From Idiomarina piscisalsi (lineage in GTDB: Bacteria; Pseudomonadota; Gammaproteobacteria; Enterobacterales; Alteromonadaceae), in assembly GCF_002211765.1 (NCBI RefSeq), contig NZ_CP022133.1:124001-188000 (forward strand): a stretch of 64,000 nt of DNA, given 5' to 3'. Within the stretch, counting starts at the first letter, position 1, and each line of letters opens with the position of its first letter. Positions 17,074-25,374 of the stretch are shown in pieces. The position numbers and the translations under genes were made by a program. Under the pieces are notes generated by a model. That model saw nothing but the letters and a program-made list of their open reading frames with translations, was not told the origin of the DNA and ran no database searches.

Positions 17074-17807
17074 GAATTAACTCGACAGCCCGTGCCGTTT
17101 AGAAAATTATCTATAACGTTAGTAATTTCATCTTTAAGCCATTTGGGGCCGTAATCAGTCATGTCGTTGTGACGGGATTTTGGTATTTCGGTAACGCACA
17201 TACTGTATTCTTTTGCCTCTTTCTTTGAAGGCAATACGCCTTCGTCAGCAGGGTAATCACTACCTCGAATTGAGAGGACGTTAATCCCCCTTCTCTTGGG
17301 AAGCGGAACGCGACGATGGTCAAGTGTAATCACTATGTCGATGTAATCCTTGCCGGCATTCGCAAGCCAGGAGGAAATATCCCCACCATTTGAATGACCA
17401 ATAAGTAGCAAGTCGTTGAAGTTATAGTTTTGGTAAGTAGATGCCAGTCTGAGTTTTATAAAGTCCAGTGTTTCGGCGCCTCTCTTCCAGTTTTCACTGC
17501 GAGTTTCATACAAATTACCCGATACCGACAACGGAGGATCGTTCTCTAGTTCATGTCCAATAGCCACAACCATGTAACCAAGTTGGCTTAGCTGTTCGGA
17601 CAAAAAAGTGTATTTAGTATGTGATACGCCGTAACCCGCGCTAAGTAATGCCACTGGGCACTTCTGGGTCTCGTTGCAATGTTCTTTTTCAATAGGATGC
17701 GAAACTTCTATCGGAATATGTCTGTCCCTGGATTCATCGTAAATCTCGTCGCTTGCGAAGCTAAAAGTGCTGAAAAGTAAACTTGCGAATAATGTGACGA
17801 GTTTCAA
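17070..17807 (-). CDS. Exported alpha/beta hydrolase
   Basis: A 245-residue protein with a signal peptide (about residues 1-19, FSFAS). The alpha/beta fold shows an N-terminal strand ending ALLSAGYG (oxyanion-hole region), the nucleophile elbow GHSNGG with Ser139, an Asp in RGSDYPAD (about 190) and a His in SRHNDMTDYG (about 213). The Ser-Asp-His order is complete. Cysteines at 44 and 50 and near the C-terminus (GCRVNS) suggest a disulfide in the periplasm. The type resembles dienelactone-hydrolase/PET-hydrolase-like esterases, with unknown substrate. It is coupled to the small membrane gene downstream. It is one of three hydrolases in this 7-kb region. Confidence 0.82.
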   Translation of the reverse strand: MKLVTLFASLLFSTFSFASDEIYDESRDRHIPIEVSHPIEKEHCNETQKCPVALLSAGYGVSHTKYTFLSEQLSQLGYMVVAIGHELENDPPLSVSGNLYETRSENWKRGAETLDFIKLRLASTYQNYNFNDLLLIGHSNGGDISSWLANAGKDYIDIVITLDHRRVPLPKRRGINVLSIRGSDYPADEGVLPSKKEAKEYSMCVTEIPKSRHNDMTDYGPKWLKDEITNVIDNFLNGTGCRVNS

Positions 17808-17868
17808 ATTATAGTCCTTTACGATTTGATTTTTGGCGACTCGTGACTGTACTACGGTTTGTAATAAA

Positions 17869-17894
17869 TGTCCGCTGCTCGTTCTTAGCGGACA
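17869..17894. repeat. Hairpin element TGTCCGCT-N10-AGCGGACA
   Basis: Perfect 8-bp arms (17869-17876 and 17887-17894) with a 10-nt loop, in the gap between two hydrolase genes. The same octamer or its complement recurs at 16726-16733 and 20557-20564, and a degenerate copy with the same arm and loop lengths is at 20662-20687. It could be an interspersed repeat or a terminator-like structure. Confidence 0.6.
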
Positions 17895-17959
17895 CTACCA
17901 ATATTATCTGGCAATTTATTCTTAGCCAGTGCAAGCCAGCAAACACGCTGGCTTTATAG

Positions 17960-18808
17960 CTAGTTACATTCAGGGCCCATGACACGTTGTAGGTGAGTCA
18001 AGACAGTATCCATTGTTTCCTTGTTATAACTGTAATGGTCTCCATCCAAAGCGACATGCAGAACGGGGGGCTCATAGCTATTATCCGACAATCTTTGTTC
18101 AACTTTATTAGCCATATCGAATGAAGGCCAAATTTGGTCTTGCCTTGCTGAGACCAGCGTAACCGAGCCGCTAATCTTCTCGACAGGAATTGCAGCATCG
18201 TTTAACTCTTTTGAGGAAGCTTCAGATAAAGCCTCAGTAAAGGCAGCTCGATACTCGCCGGTAAAAATGCCGGATAGCATATCAAAAGATAATAATGGGG
18301 CCTCAATGTAAGGTAGTGGCTGTCCGTCGATGCTCCAGCTTGAATGGCTCATTGGTGTTTTCACGGCATTCCAGACAACATGACTCGGGTATGCAGCAAC
18401 AATGTGATTAACCGTATTAAAATGGCTGCCAAGCAACAAAGATAATTCTGCACCTTTAGAGAAACCGAGAAGTGCGACACACCGACCTTTAATGCTCGGG
18501 TCTTCAGTTATTGCCTTAATACGCGCGTCAATTTCGTTTAAAGACAGCTCAATAGGGCTATCGGGCGTTCCCGACGTATCAAAGTAACCCATTGATGCAA
18601 CTGAGAATCCATAATCGTGATATCTATCCATCAACGGCTTCATATTTGGATTGGCAAAGTAGTTACCACCGTCGCTTCCACCTACCAAAATGACTAACGG
18701 GTGCGCTTCGCCATCGTTAATGTAGTTGGTGTATAAATCAGGTGCTGTCGCGTTTTCGCAGGACGCAAGAGCCCCCACCAGTAAAAATGGTGTTATTAAT
18801 TTTTTCAT
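17960..18808 (-). CDS. Lipoprotein alpha/beta hydrolase with BAAT/acyl-CoA thioesterase C-terminal-type fold
   Basis: A 282-residue protein with a lipobox LASC (Cys17), so lipid-anchored after signal peptidase II cleavage. VILVGGSDGG (about 39-48) forms the oxyanion loop, GFSKGA holds the nucleophile Ser117, an Asp is in SARQDQIWP (about 235) and the His in DGDHYSY (about 263). This order matches the BAAT_C (bile-acid CoA:amino acid N-acyltransferase C-terminal) domain group, often annotated as thioester hydrolases. It lies 29 nt after the LytTR regulator and appears to be the third gene of a kinase-regulator-hydrolase operon. The real substrate is unknown. Confidence 0.82.
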   Translation of the reverse strand: MKKLITPFLLVGALASCENATAPDLYTNYINDGEAHPLVILVGGSDGGNYFANPNMKPLMDRYHDYGFSVASMGYFDTSGTPDSPIELSLNEIDARIKAITEDPSIKGRCVALLGFSKGAELSLLLGSHFNTVNHIVAAYPSHVVWNAVKTPMSHSSWSIDGQPLPYIEAPLLSFDMLSGIFTGEYRAAFTEALSEASSKELNDAAIPVEKISGSVTLVSARQDQIWPSFDMANKVEQRLSDNSYEPPVLHVALDGDHYSYNKETMDTVLTHLQRVMGPECN

Positions 18809-18837
18809 TGTTGTTCCTTATTTTTTAGGGTTAAGCA

Positions 18838-19551
18838 CTACACCTTTAAGTGCCTTTTTAGTTGGCGTGCGCCATTACGGCTGGTTAATACTTCCAGCTC
18901 GGAGTGAATAAATCGTAAGAGCAAGCGCCCATTAAGCCAGCGCTCAGCTTCGCTCAATCGGAGCCGATTAATGATTGCGCCACGATGGACTCGGAGAAAG
19001 TGAGGAGGCAGTTGTTGCTCCAATTCAGTTAAGGTTGTGTCTAGAGGGTAAGTCTGTGAACCGCTATGAGCCACTTGCGTCCCGTTGTCGATAATAATGG
19101 CATCAATATCCTCAACCTTTACGTTTCTCATACGGTGCCCGACCTGACTAATCAATGTTTGCGGCAGTGTCTGGGTTCGTTTAAGTCGCAGCCGCTCAGC
19201 GACTCGTTCAAGTGCCAGCTGCAGCCGCTCTAGGCTAATCGGCTTGAGAATATAATCAGCAGCTGCACCGCTGAAGGCCTCAACTGCATAGCGGCTATGT
19301 GCCGTTGTGAAAATAACTTCGCTATTGCAGTGGTGCTGGTTTAATTGCGACAGCACATCGATTCCATCAAGTCCTGGCATATTAATGTCGAGTAAAATGA
19401 CATCGGGTTGTGACTCCGAAAGGCGCTGAAAAAGCTCCTTTCCCGATTTTAGTTCGGCGTCAATACGCCACCCGGCTAATGTACTAATAAGTTGATTCAG
19501 CTTGAGTCTGCTTGCGTATTCATCGTCAACGATAAAAAGGGTATTAAGCAT
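18838..19551 (-). CDS. LytTR-family response regulator
   Basis: A 237-residue regulator from the ATG at 19549-19551, where the receiver domain begins directly (MLNTLFIVDDEY). A longer in-frame reading would only extend into the kinase gene. The receiver (1-120) has acidic residues DDE at 9-11, phosphoacceptor Asp55 in LLDINMPG, a TTAHS switch and the KP dyad in DYILKPIS. The LytTR DNA-binding domain (about 135-237) includes HFLRVHRGAIINR. Family members bind pairs of short direct repeats near -35 elements. It overlaps the 3' end of the kinase gene by 8 nt, so it is translationally coupled. Confidence 0.93.
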   Translation of the reverse strand: MLNTLFIVDDEYASRLKLNQLISTLAGWRIDAELKSGKELFQRLSESQPDVILLDINMPGLDGIDVLSQLNQHHCNSEVIFTTAHSRYAVEAFSGAAADYILKPISLERLQLALERVAERLRLKRTQTLPQTLISQVGHRMRNVKVEDIDAIIIDNGTQVAHSGSQTYPLDTTLTELEQQLPPHFLRVHRGAIINRLRLSEAERWLNGRLLLRFIHSELEVLTSRNGARQLKRHLKV

Positions 19552-20551
19552 GATTAGCCTCCAAGCTGATGTTGACGATTGCTCCCGTAGACTTTGGGAC
19601 ATTCGACAGCTGGATATTGGCATGGCGCATAAGCCCAATCCGTTGGATTGTCGTGCTCAAACCGAGTCCCGAATGTTTTAAATCTTCAGGTTGAGTAGCC
19701 AGCACGGTGTCAGGAAAACCGGGACCATTGTCGCGGATAGTAACCTGTAGAGCACTTCCACGAGTTTTACACACTAACGTTAATTTAATTGGAAACCGCG
19801 TGGCATGTTTAATTGAGTTTTCCAGTATTGGTTGCAACAAAAATGGTGGAATTTTCACGTCTAGAGTTGCTTCATCAATGTCTATATCTATTTTCAAATC
19901 ATCACCGAGCCTAGCACGCTCTATATTCAGCCACTTTTGTAGGATCATTAATTCATGTTTGAGGCTTATGGTATCGACATTATTGGTATCAAGGATATGT
20001 CGTAGTACGGAGGCTAAATCGTGAGTCAGCCGCTCTGCCTTTTTCGGATTCGAAGTAATGAAAGCCGTTAACGTATTAAGGCTGTTAAACAAGAAATGAG
20101 GATGCAAGGCATGCTTTAGTTGATTCAACTCAGCATGCTGGCGCAGCAAACGTTCGATTTGTAATGCTTTGTAGGCTCTATAGGCACGATAAAGAATATA
20201 GGTTCCAATAGCCCAGGGAATTGACATGAAAAAGACATCAAGCCAACCAAAGTTAACAGCTGAGTAAATGCCTGCTAGAGCAAAACCCCAGATTCGATAG
20301 CCGATATAAAAGCAACCAAACCATAGAAGCAACTCATAGAAAATATTGTTGATGGCGAGCCTTTTGATAGCGAATATGGCCGAAGAAATAGGTACCCAAA
20401 ATAGGAAGACAATCGCAACAGCCCCAGCTAACAGAGCGTCATTGGTTCCTGCCTGCCCTCGTTGCCACCAGTCGAGAAAGGTAATCGTGGCACTGATAAA
20501 ACTTAACCCGAGTAATGCAATAAACAGTTCTTTTTTAGTGATTTCTGGCAT
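19544..20551 (-). CDS. LytS/YehU-like sensor histidine kinase
   Basis: A 335-residue membrane kinase of the His_kinase (PF06580) group. Four to five hydrophobic segments fill residues 8-125. The dimerisation region then carries HPHFLFNSLN, with the phosphoacceptor His152 in PHFLFN, and the ATPase domain (about 225-335) shows the N-box LLQPILENSIKHA and G-box DNGPGF plus GLGLSTTIQRI. There is no separate sensor domain, so signal detection is probably through the membrane segments. It is followed by the LytTR regulator (8-nt overlap) and the lipoprotein hydrolase. A TGTCCGCT octamer lies 6 nt upstream of the start. Confidence 0.92.
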   Translation of the reverse strand: MPEITKKELFIALLGLSFISATITFLDWWQRGQAGTNDALLAGAVAIVFLFWVPISSAIFAIKRLAINNIFYELLLWFGCFYIGYRIWGFALAGIYSAVNFGWLDVFFMSIPWAIGTYILYRAYRAYKALQIERLLRQHAELNQLKHALHPHFLFNSLNTLTAFITSNPKKAERLTHDLASVLRHILDTNNVDTISLKHELMILQKWLNIERARLGDDLKIDIDIDEATLDVKIPPFLLQPILENSIKHATRFPIKLTLVCKTRGSALQVTIRDNGPGFPDTVLATQPEDLKHSGLGLSTTIQRIGLMRHANIQLSNVPKSTGAIVNISLEANHA

Positions 20552-20858
20552 CGGTGTGTCCGCTGCTTTGGTTATGCAGACATTATTAAAGCCCTGAAGC
20601 TGAGTGTCACTGTGTTTCTGACTGAATGGTTAAAATAAAGGGTTGAACTGTCGCTAGGGTTCGTCCGCTTTGAGCGATGAGCAGACGTTGGGTTTGCTCT
20701 GACCTGCCGCATACTAAATAATAGCTCTAGCCTCTGTGTTTTCAGCAGGAAAATGCGACTACTAATATTCGGCTTTACCAGATAGTAGCGATCTTTTTTC
20801 ACCGCTATTTCACCTTTGCTCTGATAATTTCATTTGAAATTACATAAAGGAGCAATTC
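20552..20858. other. 307-bp divergent intergenic region between two kinase operons
   Basis: This gap separates the leftward LytS operon and the rightward hydrolase-OmpR-kinase operon. It holds a TGTCCGCT octamer (20557-20564), a degenerate hairpin copy CGTCCGCT-N10-AGCAGACG (20662-20687) and an 18-bp dyad TAATTTCA-TT-TGAAATTA (20825-20842). A minus-strand open frame across 20572-20802 has no ribosome-binding site or family likeness and is not called. Promoters for both sides must lie here. Confidence 0.6.
20825..20842. promoter_or_regulatory. 18-bp dyad before the exported hydrolase-OmpR-kinase operon
   Basis: TAATTTCA (20825-20832), TT, TGAAATTA (20835-20842): perfect 8-bp arms. It ends just before the AAAGGAG ribosome-binding site of the gene at 20859. 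A role as a response-regulator or repressor site is plausible by position only. Confidence 0.4.
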
Positions 20859-21614
20859 ATGCGTCTACATAAAATTATTTATTGTTTGTTTTTACTAATC
20901 CCGACTTACTCGTTTGCGGCAGAAGAAGTAACTGTTATTTTTGAATCTGGGTTCGGTATCGACGGAGAAGTTTGGAACCCAGTCATCGAACAGCTACCGG
21001 CCAATATCAAAGTCATCAATCCAACTCGCCTTAGCCTGGCCTCTGCAAACACTCAGCCGACAACTATTCAGCAAGACGTTAGTTCATTAATAAAAAAGAT
21101 TCAGCATGAGAGTGAACAGCGTCAAGTTATTGTGGTAGGTCACTCCTACGGAGGTTTAATTGTGACCGAAGCTATTCGCGAGGCAAGCTCGCAGGTGCTT
21201 GGCGTGGTGCTTATTGAACCAACAGTTAAGGTTCAACGCGTGCGTTATCGAAAACTTGATTCTGAGCGCGTCGCACGTGATGACAAAGTGATGGCAAAAT
21301 ACATGCCACCGCATCTATTGTCGCACTATAAGTTGCTCATGCAAGAACTCGATAGCACTGATGAAAATTTGATACCGTTACCTGCTGATCTGCGTGTGAC
21401 ACTTTATACTTCGACGCAGCTCCATCCTGAGCCAATGTTTATCGAGGAGACTAAAGCTGGCAAAGAATTATGGATGCAAATGCATAACGAGCTATTTAGT
21501 TTAATTCGGGCTGGCCAGCATATTCGTTCCGACAAATGGGGTCACTCGATTCATATTGAATATCCAGCAGAGATAGCGAATGCTATTTTGAATCTTGCCG
21601 CCGAAGGCCCATAA
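20859..21614 (+). CDS. Exported alpha/beta hydrolase
   Basis: A 251-residue protein with a signal peptide (about residues 1-20, LIPTYSFA). IFESGFGID (27-35) is the oxyanion region, GHSYGG holds the nucleophile Ser96, and a His is in KWGHSIHIEYP near residue 228. This is the AB_hydrolase_1/6 pattern of esterases and salicylate-esterase-like plant enzymes. AAAGGAG precedes the ATG. It is 27 nt upstream of an OmpR-family regulator and its kinase, so it seems to be the first gene of a hydrolase-regulator-kinase operon, mirroring the divergent LytS-LytTR-hydrolase operon. The substrate is unknown. Confidence 0.83.
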   Translation: MRLHKIIYCLFLLIPTYSFAAEEVTVIFESGFGIDGEVWNPVIEQLPANIKVINPTRLSLASANTQPTTIQQDVSSLIKKIQHESEQRQVIVVGHSYGGLIVTEAIREASSQVLGVVLIEPTVKVQRVRYRKLDSERVARDDKVMAKYMPPHLLSHYKLLMQELDSTDENLIPLPADLRVTLYTSTQLHPEPMFIEETKAGKELWMQMHNELFSLIRAGQHIRSDKWGHSIHIEYPAEIANAILNLAAEGP

Positions 21615-21641
21615 TAAGAAAGTCTTTAGGAGGAGCACACC

Positions 21642-22328
21642 ATGCCCAAAGAGCGTTCAATTTTACTGATCGAGGATAACTTAGCGATTGCCAGACAGGT
21701 CGTCGACTTTCTCGAAGGATTGGGTTGGAACGTGGATTTTGCCTCCTCTGGACAGTTAGGAATAAAACTAGCATTAAACGCGCAATTTAACGTAATCTTA
21801 CTTGATTTGAATCTTCCTGACACAGATGGCCTAGCCGTCTGTCAGGCTATCAAAGAACAAGCCCAACGCAATCAGCCCATATTAATGGTAACTGCGCGTG
21901 ATGCCTTTGAAGATAAAGCCAAAGGCTTTGGTCATGGTGCCGATGATTACCTGACGAAACCATATGATTTACGTGAACTAGCACTGCGCTGCGAGGCGCT
22001 CTCTCGACGCCCCGAACTCCACCGGGACAGCTTATTAATCGAAGGCGGGTTGCGAGTCGATATGCGTGCGATGACCGCACACTGGCAGCAGACATTAATA
22101 CCACTGACGGGCATCGGCTTAAAGCTTTTGAGCGAGTTGCTCGTTGCCCATCCTTATCCAGTGAGTCGCTCCGACCTGATAAGTACTATTTGGGGCGCAG
22201 ACCCACCTGAAAGTAATGCATTGAAGTCCCATATCTATTCTTTGCGTAAGGTGTTAGAGCATGTGAGCGGGCGACAGCTTCTGTTTACCATCAGTAATGT
22301 GGGCTACCAACTTAAAGGACTGGATTAA
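21642..22328 (+). CDS. OmpR/PhoB-family response regulator
   Basis: A 228-residue regulator. The receiver (about 5-115) has acidic residues E11-D12, phosphoacceptor Asp55 in LLDLNLPD, Thr in VTARD and Lys in YLTKPYD. The winged-helix output domain (about 130-226) has LLSELLVAHPYPVSRSDLI and the wing ISNVGYQL. AGGAGG ends about 8 nt before the ATG. It is followed one nt after its stop by the kinase gene. Which genes it controls is unknown, but the hydrolase in the same unit is the first candidate. Confidence 0.93.
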   Translation: MPKERSILLIEDNLAIARQVVDFLEGLGWNVDFASSGQLGIKLALNAQFNVILLDLNLPDTDGLAVCQAIKEQAQRNQPILMVTARDAFEDKAKGFGHGADDYLTKPYDLRELALRCEALSRRPELHRDSLLIEGGLRVDMRAMTAHWQQTLIPLTGIGLKLLSELLVAHPYPVSRSDLISTIWGADPPESNALKSHIYSLRKVLEHVSGRQLLFTISNVGYQLKGLD

Positions 22329-22329
22329 G

Positions 22330-23499
22330 ATGAGGGCTAATAGCATAAGAGCCAAGTTATTCATCTCATTTGGCGTTTTGGTTGTCATCATTAGCTTCGT
22401 CTACATGCGTCTGAGCTATCTCGCGATCACCACATCTGAAGCCGTTATAGCGTCAGTCTTGTTAGAGACTGACCCACCCGGAATGACAACGACAGTGTAT
22501 TCCGAAGTAGACTTGCCAGCGTGCAATTCAACGTCTTTACTCCATGATACGAAGATAACTGTCTATGAATGCGCAGAGCAGACGGTTTATAGCTACCCAA
22601 CCAAAGACGCGCAAGGTGTCCCGGTATGGAAACTGTTAGATGCAACCGAGGCCTTACCTTTTTCCAGGTTTAATGACGTGTTAAATTTATTTAACACGAG
22701 TTTGGCGCTGGTTGCTATCGTATTGGCTTTGCTAGCTACTTGGGTTATCGCGAACCGAATAGCTCAGCCCATTCGCAACCTGACGGAACAGGTTCTTCGG
22801 CAACGTGACAATGCTGACGCGTCGATTAAACGTTTATCTCGTGAGGACGAAATTGGCCAATTAGCGGATGCTTTTTATCACACCTACTCTGAATTGCAGA
22901 GCGCTTTGCAACGTGAAAAAGACTTTACGCGGGACGTTAGCCATGAATTGCGTACACCGATTACGTTAATCAAAAACACTCTGACACTCACTCGTGATGA
23001 CGCCCTACAACCTGACACGATGAAGCTTTTGCAGCAGGCAACGAGTGAACTCCAACAAACAATCAATGTGTTACTTGCTCTGGCTCGCAAGGAAAACCTC
23101 AACTTTACTGAATTGGTTTTTGTGCCGCTGCTTGAGGAGGCCATTTTAGGAGTTCATCGTGTGCATCCGGACCTTGTTTTTGACTGTCATGTCGATCTTC
23201 CACCCCAACTTAGAGTATACGGTAATCAACATTTAATCAGCTTGTTGTGTCAGAACCTGATAAGTAACGGTTTTTACCATGGCGATGCTAGCGGTCTCAA
23301 GATTCATCAAAGTGATGGTGGGGCGATTGTTTTTGAAAATAGTTTGGGGGAGTCCTCAGAGCGTCCTTACTATCAGGGCTTGGGTCACGGTCAGTATTTA
23401 GTTAAACGCATCGCTAAAGTTATGAACTGGAGCGTGAGTATCGAACAAACTAGCGATATTTATCGCGTCAAAATAACTCCCACTACGGTACTCGAGTAA
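22330..23499 (+). CDS. Sensor histidine kinase with atypical ATP-binding boxes
   Basis: A 389-residue inner-membrane kinase from the ATG at 22330, chosen because the basic N-terminus plus helix (MRANSIRAKLFISFGVLVVI) is typical; an ATG at 22297 would overlap the regulator. It has two membrane helices (about 11-30 and 122-142) around a ~90-residue periplasmic domain with a Cys pair (65, 81). HAMP is about 143-195, and the HisKA H-box SHELRTP contains His205. The ATPase domain is short: an N-box (LLCQNLISNGFYHG) and a late G-rich GLGHGQYLVKRI are present, but the expected DxGxG G1 box reads as VFENSLGE. A weak hairpin (23508-23532) follows the stop. Confidence 0.88.
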   Translation: MRANSIRAKLFISFGVLVVIISFVYMRLSYLAITTSEAVIASVLLETDPPGMTTTVYSEVDLPACNSTSLLHDTKITVYECAEQTVYSYPTKDAQGVPVWKLLDATEALPFSRFNDVLNLFNTSLALVAIVLALLATWVIANRIAQPIRNLTEQVLRQRDNADASIKRLSREDEIGQLADAFYHTYSELQSALQREKDFTRDVSHELRTPITLIKNTLTLTRDDALQPDTMKLLQQATSELQQTINVLLALARKENLNFTELVFVPLLEEAILGVHRVHPDLVFDCHVDLPPQLRVYGNQHLISLLCQNLISNGFYHGDASGLKIHQSDGGAIVFENSLGESSERPYYQGLGHGQYLVKRIAKVMNWSVSIEQTSDIYRVKITPTTVLE

Positions 23500-23507
23500 G
23501 TTAATTG

Positions 23508-23532
23508 AAGCGCCGAAGGTAGTTTGGCGCTT
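23508..23532 (+). terminator. Weak hairpin after the OmpR/kinase operon
   Basis: AAGCGCCGAA and TTTGGCGCTT can pair around a GGTAG loop (one G-U). The following tract is only TTT within CTTTACC, so termination may be weak or Rho-assisted. Confidence 0.4.
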
Positions 23533-23701
23533 TACCTGACATAATGCTCTAAGGTGCCCAATTTCACAGTCCTTGTGGATGTTTTTCTTGAAAGAGCGTC
23601 TGTCATTGCATCAAACAAAGCCGTTTGGTTTCAAAAAAGCAGCGAGGTCAGGTGATACCACGGTCCGCTCTTGGCACTTAACAGCCATCCGCAGTGCCCA
23701 T

Positions 23702-24883
23702 TTACAACTCCGACCCACAAGCAAAACCACTACTCCAGGCCCATTGAAAATTAAAGCCTCCTAGCCAGCCTGTTACGTCCAGCACTTCGCCAATGAAGTA
23801 CAGACCCGGTTGCTTTTGGCTTTCCATGGTTTTGGAGCTGACTTCGTCGACGTTCACGCCGCCTAGGGTGACTTCGGCGGTGCGATACCCCTCGGTGCCG
23901 TTGGGTTTGAGCTGCCAGCGGTTCAGGTTGTCGGCTATGGTCTGGAACTGTGCGTTCGAGGTATCAGCCAGTTTATTGCTTAATGGCCATTGGTGGTGCT
24001 CGGCCAGTGCGGTCACCACGCGTTTCGGGAACTGCGCTTGCAGAATCGTATTAAGTTGGGTTTTCGGTTGCTGGCGCTGCTGGTCTTTCAGCCATTCGTA
24101 AGCGTCTAAGTCGGGCAGCAGGTTAATGGTCACGGCTTCGCCGGGCTGCCAGTAGGACGACACCTGTAGAATAGCGGGACCGCTGACGCCTCGGTGCGTA
24201 AACAACATGGCTTCACGGAAATAGCCGTCGTTAGCCTCTGCGGTCACTGGTACCGCAACGCCGGAAAGCTCTGCAAAGCGCTCTTTGTCTTCTTCTTGCA
24301 AGGTAAACGGGACTAGGCCCGCGCGTACGGGCACAATGGAGTGCCCAAACTGTTCGGCAATTTGATAACCCAGGGGGGTAGCGCCGAGTTTCGGCATGGA
24401 AAGCCCGCCACAGGCAACCACCAGTTTATCGCTGCGGTATTCACCACGGCTGGTGTCTAGGCAATACTCGTCGTCAAAGTCTACCGACACAATGTCAGTA
24501 CGTAACTGTACCCGCGCGCCGTAGCGGTCGCACTCGCTCATGAGCATACGCACTATGTCTTTGGCGGAGTCGTCGCAAAACAACTGGCCTAAGGTTTTCT
24601 CATGGTAGGGAATGCCGTATTCAGCCACTAACCCAATGAAGTCCCACTGGGTGTAGCGGCTAAGCGCAGACTTACAAAAGTGCGGGTTGGATGACAAAAA
24701 GTTATCGGGACCGGCGTACATATTGGTGAAATTACAGCGGCCGCCGCCGGATATCAGTATCTTCTTGCCCGCTTGCTTGGCGTGATCAAGTACTAATACC
24801 GACTTACCGCGTTTAGCGGCATGGGCAGCGCAGTGAAGCCCTGCCGCCCCGGCACCGATAACAATGACATCCCAGTTCGACAT
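23702..24883 (-). CDS. BaiN/YhiN-like (HI0933) FAD-dependent oxidoreductase
   Basis: A 393-residue flavoprotein. The N-terminus has the dinucleotide-binding GAGAAGLHCA motif (residues 11-20). ISGGGRCNFTN (about 44-54) is the hallmark of the HI0933/YhiN family, and the C-terminal YFIGEVLDVTGWLGGFNFQW (quoted at 20 residues) is also characteristic. The length equals the usual ~395. Some family members reduce C=C bonds (BaiN in bile-acid metabolism); the role in marine bacteria is unknown. Its ATG overlaps the TAA of the peroxiredoxin gene (TAATG), making it the last gene of a run that begins at dam. Confidence 0.92.
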   Translation of the reverse strand: MSNWDVIVIGAGAAGLHCAAHAAKRGKSVLVLDHAKQAGKKILISGGGRCNFTNMYAGPDNFLSSNPHFCKSALSRYTQWDFIGLVAEYGIPYHEKTLGQLFCDDSAKDIVRMLMSECDRYGARVQLRTDIVSVDFDDEYCLDTSRGEYRSDKLVVACGGLSMPKLGATPLGYQIAEQFGHSIVPVRAGLVPFTLQEEDKERFAELSGVAVPVTAEANDGYFREAMLFTHRGVSGPAILQVSSYWQPGEAVTINLLPDLDAYEWLKDQQRQQPKTQLNTILQAQFPKRVVTALAEHHQWPLSNKLADTSNAQFQTIADNLNRWQLKPNGTEGYRTAEVTLGGVNVDEVSSKTMESQKQPGLYFIGEVLDVTGWLGGFNFQWAWSSGFACGSEL

Positions 24884-25374
24884 TATTGTTGCAACTGCTC
24901 CAGAATGTATTCCGCTTTGCTGACTTCAAAGGCTTTTTCGTCTTCAACGTATAAGCCTGTTACGGTGCCGTCGGTAATGATCATGGCATAGCGTTTTGAG
25001 CGAATGCCGCCAAAATTGCCAGTGTCCATTGCCAGGCCGAGCATTTGGTTATAGGCGCCGTTACCGTCGGACAATAACCGAACGTTTTCTCCGATCCCCA
25101 ACGACTCGCCCCAGGCTTTCATGACAAACGCGTCATTAACAGCCACGCAGTTAATGCTCAAAACACCAGCTTCTTCAAGTGCTTCCGCGTGTTCGACATA
25201 GCCGGGTAAGTGTTTCTCCGAACAGGTCGGAGTAAAGGCGCCGGGTACGGAGAACAAGATGTGGGTGCCTTTAGCAAATATCTCTGCCGGGTCGTAATTT
25301 TGAATGCCAAGCTCACCTTTGCTGGTCAGTGAACCGGATGGAATTTTATCGCCTTCTTTAATTTGCTGACTCAT
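24883..25374 (-). CDS. Prx5-type peroxiredoxin
   Basis: A 163-residue atypical 2-Cys or 1-Cys thiol peroxidase that reduces hydrogen and organic peroxides. The catalytic motif PGAFTPTC (peroxidatic Cys51) is complete, and a second cysteine lies at position 76. The length fits the Prx5/PMP20 group without a fused glutaredoxin domain. It starts inside the 3' end of rsmJ (17-nt overlap) and overlaps the flavoprotein start by 1 nt, so it is clearly part of one transcript. The reductant is unknown; glutaredoxin is usual in relatives. Confidence 0.93.
   Translation of the reverse strand: MSQQIKEGDKIPSGSLTSKGELGIQNYDPAEIFAKGTHILFSVPGAFTPTCSEKHLPGYVEHAEALEEAGVLSINCVAVNDAFVMKAWGESLGIGENVRLLSDGNGAYNQMLGLAMDTGNFGGIRSKRYAMIITDGTVTGLYVEDEKAFEVSKAEYILEQLQQ

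Noticed and set aside
20572..20802. 76-codon minus-strand frame in the hydrolase/kinase gap
   Set aside because: No ribosome-binding site, odd composition, covers the repeat elements; probably chance.
23573..23764. Short plus-strand frame after the kinase gene
   Set aside because: It overlaps the flavoprotein 3' end and has no family match.
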